Assembly: GCA_902788785.1 (NCBI GenBank)
Contig: CADALT010000052.1
Span: forward strand, 1-37,460
Source of the DNA: an uncultured Ruminococcus sp.
GTDB taxonomy: Bacteria; Bacillota; Clostridia; Oscillospirales; Ruminococcaceae
Direction of reading: 5' to 3'
DNA: 37,460 nucleotides
The notes under the pieces were generated by a model. It saw nothing but the letters and a program-made list of their open reading frames with translations, was not told the DNA's origin and ran no database searches. Position 1 is the first letter of the stretch, and each line of letters opens with the position of its first letter. Shown here piece after piece: positions 32,561 through 37,460 of this stretch. The translations under genes were made by a program, and so were the position numbers.

Positions 32561-33872
32561 ATGGCATTGAAGAATGAGTACCTCCAGAAGGTATACGAGC
32601 AGGTTGAGAAGAGAAACCCCGGCGAGAAGGAATTCCACCAGGCAGTTTATGAGGTTGATCGACGCAGGCGTATTCGACAGGATCGTTGAGCCTGAGAGAC
32701 AGGTAATGTTCAGAGTGCCTTGGGTAGATGACAACGGCAAGGTACAGGTAAACAGAGGTTTCAGAGTACAGTTCAACTCTGCTATCGGTCCTTACAAGGG
32801 CGGTCTGAGATTCCACCCCACAGTATGCGCATCCGTTATCAAGTTCCTCGGTTTCGAGCAGATCTTCAAGAACAGCCTGACAAGCCTGCCTATGGGCGGC
32901 GGCAAGGGCGGCGCTGACTTCGATCCTCAGGGCAAGTCCGACGCTGAAGTTATGAGATTCTGCCAGAGCTTCATGACTGAGCTTTGCAAGCACATCGGTG
33001 CTGATACAGACGTTCCCGCAGGTGATATCGGTGTAGGCGGCAGAGAGATCGGCTACCTCTTCGGTCAGTACAAGAGACTGAGAAACGAGTTCACAGGCGT
33101 TCTGACAGGTAAGGGTATGCAGTACGGCGGATCCCTCATCAGACCTGAGGCTACAGGTTTCGGCGCAGTTTACTATGCAGTAGAGATGCTCAAGCACTTC
33201 GGTGATTCCATCGAGGGCAAGACCTTTGCAGTATCCGGCTTCGGCAACGTTGCTTGGGGTACTATCAAGAAGGTAAACGAGCTGGGCGGTAAGGTAGTAA
33301 CTATCTCCGGTCCTGACGGTTACATCTATGATAAGGACGGCATCAACACTCCCGAGAAGGTAGATTACCTGCTTGAGATGAGAGCTTCCTGCAGAAACAG
33401 AGTTCAGGATTATGCTGACAAGTTCGGTGTACCTTTCTTCGCAGGCAAGAAGCCTTGGGAGCAGAAGGTCGACATCGTAATGCCTTGCGCTACACAGAAC
33501 GAAGTTAACATCGACGATGCTAAGAACATCATCGCTAACGGTGTTAAGTACTATGTTGAGGTTTCCAATATGCCTACAACTGCTGATGCAGTAGCTTACC
33601 TGAGAGAGAACGGCGCTATCGTAGCTCCTTCCAAGGCTGTTAACGCAGGCGGCGTTGCAGTTTCCGGTCTCGAGATGAGCCAGAACTCCATGAGATACAA
33701 CTGGACAGCTGAAGAGGTTGACGCTAAGCTCCACCAGATCATGAAGAACATCTTCTCCGCATCTGTTGAGGCTGCTCACGAGTACGGTCTGGGTGATGAC
33801 CTGATCGCAGGCGCTAACATCGCAGGCTTCCTGAAGGTTGCTGAGGCTATGAAGGCTCAGGGCGTGGTTTAA
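32561..33872 (+). pseudogene. gdhA: NADP-type glutamate dehydrogenase GdhA, disrupted by a 5' deletion/frameshift
   Basis: The normal start is ATG 32561 (MALKNEYLQKVYEQVEKRNP), preceded by GGGAG. That frame reads 32 family-like residues up to EFHQAVYEV and then, near 32655, leaves the correct frame and stops within 15 codons. The rest of the enzyme (LIDAGVFDRIVEPERQVMFR to the end) is intact in the +1 frame, including GPYKGGLRFHP, PMGGGKGGADFDP and the NADP-fold FGNVAWG. Compared with hexameric clostridial GDH (about 450 residues) roughly 13-14 residues are missing and the lost length must be 2 modulo 3. Codon use is strongly biased, as for a highly expressed ammonia-assimilation enzyme. Either a real mutation or a sequence/assembly error. 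Confidence 0.9.
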
Positions 33873-33905
33873 TAAACATTCAGATAATATCCCTGTAAAT
33901 AGGTT

Positions 33906-33945
33906 TGCCCCCGAACGTTTTAATGCGTTCGAGGGCATTCTTTTT
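33906..33945 (+). terminator. terminator of gdhA
   Basis: TGCCCCCGAACG (33906-33917) pairs with CGTTCGAGGGCA (33926-33937) with one mismatch and an 8-base loop, followed by TTCTTTTTG. The reverse strand could also serve the convergent SUKH gene that ends at 33960. Confidence 0.88.
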
Positions 33946-33959
33946 GCTGTTTTGTCAGG

Positions 33960-34370
33960 TCAGCCGTAATGCTTTGAGATATACCCTATGATATCCTCGG
34001 CATAATACTCGCCTTCTTCACCGACATATTCATAAAGATAGATATTCCCATCGGGACGGATAACAAAATAGCCGCCTGCACCATTTCCTGCAAATACGAT
34101 GCCTTCGACGGTGTATAATTCATTGAAGACTTTGGTTTGGGAAACGATCTCATCGAACGGATACAGGATACTGCCGATAACAAAAGGCTTTCCGTCATTC
34201 GCTTTTGGGTGAGTCGTCAGTTCAAGGATACCGTTGCTGACTTTCAGTATTTCAAGCAGATCATTCGGCAGCATGGTCATTGCCTGACTTAACTGCGGCT
34301 CTTCCAGCGGAGGACAAAGCCGATATGCTCCGTATGATCTTTGTTGTATTAGTTCGATCACCTTGTTCAT
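33960..34370 (-). CDS. SMI1/KNR4 (SUKH) family protein
   Basis: 136 residues, RBS GGAGGAG 6 bases before ATG. LPNDLLEILKVSNGI and IVFAGNGAGGYFVIRPDGNI with a C-terminal helix fit the SUKH fold, most of whose bacterial members are immunity proteins against polymorphic or contact-dependent toxins. No toxin gene is adjacent, so this is an orphan: either protection against toxins of neighbours or a domesticated ligand-binding protein. It lies between the LysR terminator and the gdhA terminator as a single-gene unit. Confidence 0.85.
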   Translation of the reverse strand: MNKVIELIQQRSYGAYRLCPPLEEPQLSQAMTMLPNDLLEILKVSNGILELTTHPKANDGKPFVIGSILYPFDEIVSQTKVFNELYTVEGIVFAGNGAGGYFVIRPDGNIYLYEYVGEEGEYYAEDIIGYISKHYG

Positions 34371-34464
34371 GATATCTCCTCCATAAATACTTTTGTGTAA
34401 TTATAGCATAACGCTCCCGATATGTCAACCGAAACGCCTGCACCATTTCTAAAAGCACATAAAA

Positions 34465-34511
34465 ATACCGCATACGGTATTTGACAAAGTGTGATACACC
34501 ATATGCGGTAT
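34465..34511 (-). terminator. terminator after the lysR-like gene
   Basis: ATACCGCATA (34465-34474) and TATGCGGTAT (34502-34511) are a perfect 10-bp inverted repeat; on the minus strand it is followed by TTTTTATG. The left half together with the next bases can also pair on itself (ATACCG-CATA-CGGTAT), giving an alternative fold. It lies 6 bases past the LysR stop. Confidence 0.72.
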
Positions 34512-34516
34512 GATAT

Positions 34517-35464
34517 TTAATCCTCTACTTTCTCGATGCCGTTGCCTATCTCCATGCGAACACGTTCCAGCTCGTCAATGAAAAGCTGGTCTGTTGCACT
34601 GGGACGATAGCTGCTCTGGGAAATGAGCACGTCCTTGTTGGTGCGCTTCACATCAGAGCACTTGCGCTGAACAAGTCCGCAGCGGTCAAGTATCTCCTTG
34701 GGCATGGGCGATACCCACATATAAGAATCGGGACAAGCCGAAAGTATATCGAACTGACTGCCTCGCTCATAAACATAAATATGCCTGCGGTGATCGTTGA
34801 TGCGTGCATTCCTGCGCTGGTATACCGATGATATGTTGGGCACGGTATTGTCGCCGTGGAGTATCTCGATATACTTTTCAAGAGTTTCCTCAGTGATGTT
34901 ATCCACCTTTGCAAGACTGCTCTCAGCGCTCATTATCAGCACATAATCATACTCCCAGCTGCTTAGCACCGCAAGATTTTTCTCCTCCAGCACGGGCAGG
35001 AAAAAGCTCTCGTAAGCAATTGGGTACCTTATCAGACCCAGGTCATACTCACACTCCACCACCGCATTTATAGCGTCCATGGAGTTAGTCTCCTTGATCT
35101 TGATATCCATATACTGTCTGCCGCCTACCTTATTAAGGAAAGCCGTGAACGCATGGGAAACATAGCTTGCTCTTGGCAGCAGCAGCGAAAAGCTGACCCT
35201 GTCGCCGTCATTGTCCTTATAAAGCTGTTCCATCTTGTCCATCTGCACCAATATCGCCTTTGCGTACTGCAAAAATTCCTTACCCTTATCCGTGGGAACA
35301 ACGCCCTTTGCAGACCTCTTGAATATAGGCACGCCCACCTCGTGTTCCATCTCCTTTATCGCCTTGGAGAGGTTCGGCTGACCCATATAAAGGGCTGATG
35401 CCGCCTTGGTTATCGAACCCAGACGCTCGACCTCCACCACATATCTGAGATGTGTCAGATTCAT
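34517..35464 (-). CDS. LysR-family transcriptional regulator
   Basis: 315 residues; RBS TGGAGG before ATG. The N-terminal winged HTH (MNLTHLRYVVEVERLGSITK, AASALYMGQPNLSKAIKEME) is typical LysR, followed by a linker helix and the two-lobed effector domain. The gene is divergent from the sirtuin gene across a 165-base interval, the usual arrangement when a LysR protein controls its neighbour as well as itself. The inducer is unknown. Confidence 0.95.
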   Translation of the reverse strand: MNLTHLRYVVEVERLGSITKAASALYMGQPNLSKAIKEMEHEVGVPIFKRSAKGVVPTDKGKEFLQYAKAILVQMDKMEQLYKDNDGDRVSFSLLLPRASYVSHAFTAFLNKVGGRQYMDIKIKETNSMDAINAVVECEYDLGLIRYPIAYESFFLPVLEEKNLAVLSSWEYDYVLIMSAESSLAKVDNITEETLEKYIEILHGDNTVPNISSVYQRRNARINDHRRHIYVYERGSQFDILSACPDSYMWVSPMPKEILDRCGLVQRKCSDVKRTNKDVLISQSSYRPSATDQLFIDELERVRMEIGNGIEKVED

Positions 35465-35519
35465 TTTACTCTACCTCCATCAATACATCCATATACAATT
35501 ACATATATTTACCATGAAC

Positions 35520-35548
35520 ATTATACTATATTCTTTCTCATATGTCAA
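35520..35548 (-). promoter_or_regulatory. promoter of the lysR-like gene
   Basis: On the minus strand, perfect TTGACA (35548-35543), 17-base spacer, perfect TATAAT (35525-35520). The plus-strand promoter for the sirtuin is less clear: TTGACA at 35569 has its nearest good -10 (TATAAT at 35597) 22 bases away, a spacing that would fit activator dependence. Confidence 0.82.
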
Positions 35549-35629
35549 GCATATACCACGGTATTGACAAAAGATTTAATCTGCGTTAAAATATAATCAG
35601 CAAATAAAAACACAAAAGGAGGTCTTGAT

Positions 35630-36343
35630 ATGACATTGCAGGAAATAATCGACGATTCGCAGCGCATAGTATTTTTCGGAGGTGCAGGTGTTTCCACCGA
35701 AAGCGGCATACCTGATTTTCGCTCGGTAGACGGGCTATATAATCAGAAATATGACTATTCTCCCGAGGAGATACTTAGCCACACATTCTTCATGAAAAAG
35801 ACTGATGAGTTCTACAAATTCTACCGTGACAAAATGCTTTGCCTTGATGCCAAGCCAAACAAAGCCCATCTGAAGCTGGCTGAACTTGAAAAGGCAGGCA
35901 AGCTGACGGCAGTAGTCACACAGAATATCGACGGATTGCACCAGGCGGCAGGCAGCAAAAAAGTTCTGGAGCTGCACGGTTCGGTGCTGAGGAACTATTG
36001 TATGCAGTGCGGCGCACCCTTTAAAACCACGGATATACTGAATAGCGAGGGCACACCAAGATGTTCCTGCGGCGGTATTATCAAGCCCGATGTGGTACTT
36101 TATGAAGAGGGGCTTGACAGCTATACCATGTCCGAGACTATCCGAGAGATAGAAAGCTGTGACACACTCATTATAGCAGGCACATCACTGACGGTGTACC
36201 CTGCGGCAGGACTGGTCAGGTATTTCAGGGGCAAATATCTGGTGCTGATAAACCGTGACCCCACGCCCATGGACGATTCCTGCGACCTTGTCATCCATGA
36301 TAAAGTCGGCGAAGTGCTGGACGGTATAGTAATTCATAACTAA
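35630..36343 (+). CDS. SIR2-family NAD-dependent protein deacylase
   Basis: 237 residues, normal for bacterial CobB-type sirtuins, which remove acyl groups from lysines using NAD+. GGAGVSTESGIPDFR (17-31) binds NAD, TQNIDGLHQ (98-106) and catalytic His116 (ELHGS) form the active site. Zn-binding cysteines are Cys124, Cys127, Cys145 and Cys147 (CMQC...CSC). RBS AAAGGAGG. Divergent from a LysR regulator that may control it. Codons at its 3' end show no purine skew although palindrome copy 5 starts about 25 bases downstream. Confidence 0.95.
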   Translation: MTLQEIIDDSQRIVFFGGAGVSTESGIPDFRSVDGLYNQKYDYSPEEILSHTFFMKKTDEFYKFYRDKMLCLDAKPNKAHLKLAELEKAGKLTAVVTQNIDGLHQAAGSKKVLELHGSVLRNYCMQCGAPFKTTDILNSEGTPRCSCGGIIKPDVVLYEEGLDSYTMSETIREIESCDTLIIAGTSLTVYPAAGLVRYFRGKYLVLINRDPTPMDDSCDLVIHDKVGEVLDGIVIHN

Positions 36344-36369
36344 TAAAATTAGGCATAACGGAAACGCAG

Positions 36370-37275
36370 CCAAAAAGACAAAAGAAGCTCCGAGCGCAAA
36401 ACTAGGCACCAAAGCAAAAAGTGGTGACGAGGCAAAGCGCAGGGTCAAGCCGGGCGCTAGACGGCTTGCGGGAGCGTGAGGGCAGAGCCCTCACATCAAG
36501 GCACAAAGCTGGAACTAACAGCTAAATCGGGAGAATGAAACTATTAAAACGGGCGGCGATGAAACAAAAATCCTGAACGTCTGCCTAACTGCCCATACAA
36601 GCAAAGACAAGTGCGAGTGACATCGCCGCCCGTATGGGTTAAGTCAGCGGTTATCAAAGGCGAAGCCTACGCTTACATTCTTTGAAGATACTCGAATGAA
36701 AAGAATGATAAGCGTATTGATAAGCGCTGACTTAGTACAGCGATAGCGCTTTTAAAACCATTCGCAGCGCTAGCTGCGACACCTTTCCTCTATCTCCATA
36801 TCGAGATAAGAACAACAAAAAAATCAACCCCCACAGGATAACGCAACTCCTGTGGGGGTACTTTGTTATTTTGTCCGTTGCTCGGAATTTTGCCATGCTT
36901 ACCAGAGCCGTATTTTTGCTGGGCTTATGGACGGTTTTGCTTGGGTGGATAGGTCGCTGTCGTCGCCCCTTACGGGTCGAAGAGGTCAAAAGCACTTCGT
37001 TGTTTGACCTCTGACGGGCGGCGATGTCCTCGCACGCCTTTTGGTTTATACGGGTAATTAGGCAGACGTTCAGGATTTTTGTTTCATCGCCGCCCGTTTA
37101 TTTTGCTTTGCTCTCCCGTTTTAGCTGTTAGTTCTAGCTATGTGCCTTGATGTGGAGGACTCTGTCCCCCACACCCCCTGCAAGCCGTCTAGCGCCCGGC
37201 TTGACCCTGCGCTTTGATTCGTCACCCCTTTTTGCTTTGGTGCATGGTTTGGCGCTCGGAGCTTTTTTTGCTTTA
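36370..37275. repeat. large nested palindromic repeat, copy 5 (with nested insertion)
   Basis: Same orientation and outer arms (GCTCCGAGCGC at 36386, GCGCTCGGAGC near 37251), placed between the sirtuin and a convergent minus-strand gene. It is about 100 bases longer than the others because a palindromic insert replaced the left half of hairpin C; only the right half, TTTAAAACCAT, remains. Hairpin G (36982-37011) has the AGCACTTCGTTG loop shared with copy 1, against AGCGTTTCACTG in copies 2-4. Flanking genes are much less skewed than around copies 1-4, which may mean a younger insertion. Confidence 0.92.
36640..36734. repeat. palindromic insertion inside repeat copy 5
   Basis: An 18-bp inverted pair with one mismatch (36640-36657 with 36717-36734) encloses a second imperfect pair (ACGCTTACATTCTTT at 36669 and AAAGAATGATAAGCGT at 36700). 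It is absent from the other four copies. Size and structure resemble a small MITE/REP-like unit that entered the larger palindrome; no clear target-site duplication is visible because the adjacent hairpin half was lost. Confidence 0.75.
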
Positions 37276-37303
37276 TCTTTCAGCTTATTTTTACTGACGG
37301 CTA

Positions 37304-37460
37304 TTATTCTTCCGCTGATGTCTCCTCATCTGTGGGCTGTTCATCAGAGGGTATGAATATCTCCGTAAGTATTTCCTTGAACTCGTCATCATACAATTTC
37401 TTGCCGTCTACCCTGACCCTAGTCGCCCTGATGGACTGATATGCATAGCCGTCATGCATT
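37304..37460 (-). CDS. C-terminal fragment of an unidentified protein (runs off the window)
   Basis: Open frame of 51 residues ending at TAA (37306-37304); the 5' part lies beyond the window edge. Readable sequence includes MHDGYAYQSIRATRVRVDGK and LYDDEFKEILTEIFIPSDEQ followed by an acidic, Thr/Glu-rich tail. No family recognised. It is convergent with the sirtuin gene and separated from it by palindrome copy 5. Confidence 0.65.
   Translation of the reverse strand, partial: MHDGYAYQSIRATRVRVDGKKLYDDEFKEILTEIFIPSDEQPTDEETSAEE

Noticed and set aside
32556-33938. 460-codon open frame antisense to gdhA
   Set aside because: Long antisense frames are a known by-product of biased codon use in glutamate dehydrogenase genes. 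There is no RBS or domain, while the sense strand carries a conserved enzyme.

Overview
The window looks like a low-to-mid GC Firmicute of the Oscillospiraceae, most probably a Ruminococcus. The evidence is a secreted subtilase ending in a type I dockerin (two Ca-binding repeats with VNGDGAINVTDI-type motifs), Firmicute-style strong RBSs and -35/-10 promoters, an XRE plus DUF3169 pair, and a clostridial-type glutamate dehydrogenase. The genus is inferred from these gene families, not from rRNA.

Layout: 1-2750 holds a DUF6291-like protein with an Asn/Asp/Val low-complexity linker, then rsmD, coaD and a coiled-coil protein closed by a terminator. 2787-6626 is the dockerin-bearing S8 protease. 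From 6.6 to 17.8 kb short transcription units (DegV; three small unknown proteins; a YfcE-type phosphodiesterase; an SNF-family Na+ symporter; a small lipoprotein; an AraC regulator; a duplicated-domain membrane protein; XRE regulator plus DUF3169 membrane protein) are separated by four copies of a roughly 800-bp, recursively palindromic repeat. 17.9-27.7 kb is one five-gene operon (MoxR-type AAA ATPase, DUF5682-like protein, VWA/MIDAS protein, SWIM zinc-finger protein, DUF4132 protein) with the gene set of the uncharacterised E. coli yehL-yehM-yehP-yehQ-yehI locus. It ends in a different, cloverleaf-like palindrome. On the minus strand follows an NYN/PIN-like protein - uvrC - peptide-deformylase-like operon with a structured leader. 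Next are a gdhA broken by a small deletion/frameshift, an orphan SMI1/KNR4 (SUKH) protein, a LysR regulator divergent from a sirtuin, a fifth copy of the big palindrome, and the C-terminal end of an unidentified minus-strand gene.

The most unusual content is the palindromic repeat family: five copies, all in the same orientation, four of them between convergent genes. Each is built from nested hairpins whose stems differ between copies by paired (compensatory) changes. Around copies 1-4 the DNA switches from purine-rich to pyrimidine-rich third codon positions, and around copy 4 this holds even though the right-hand gene is transcribed away from the element. This points to a DNA-level process centred on the element. 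I do not recognise it as a described family.

All calls were made by reading the sequence and translations; no database search was run.
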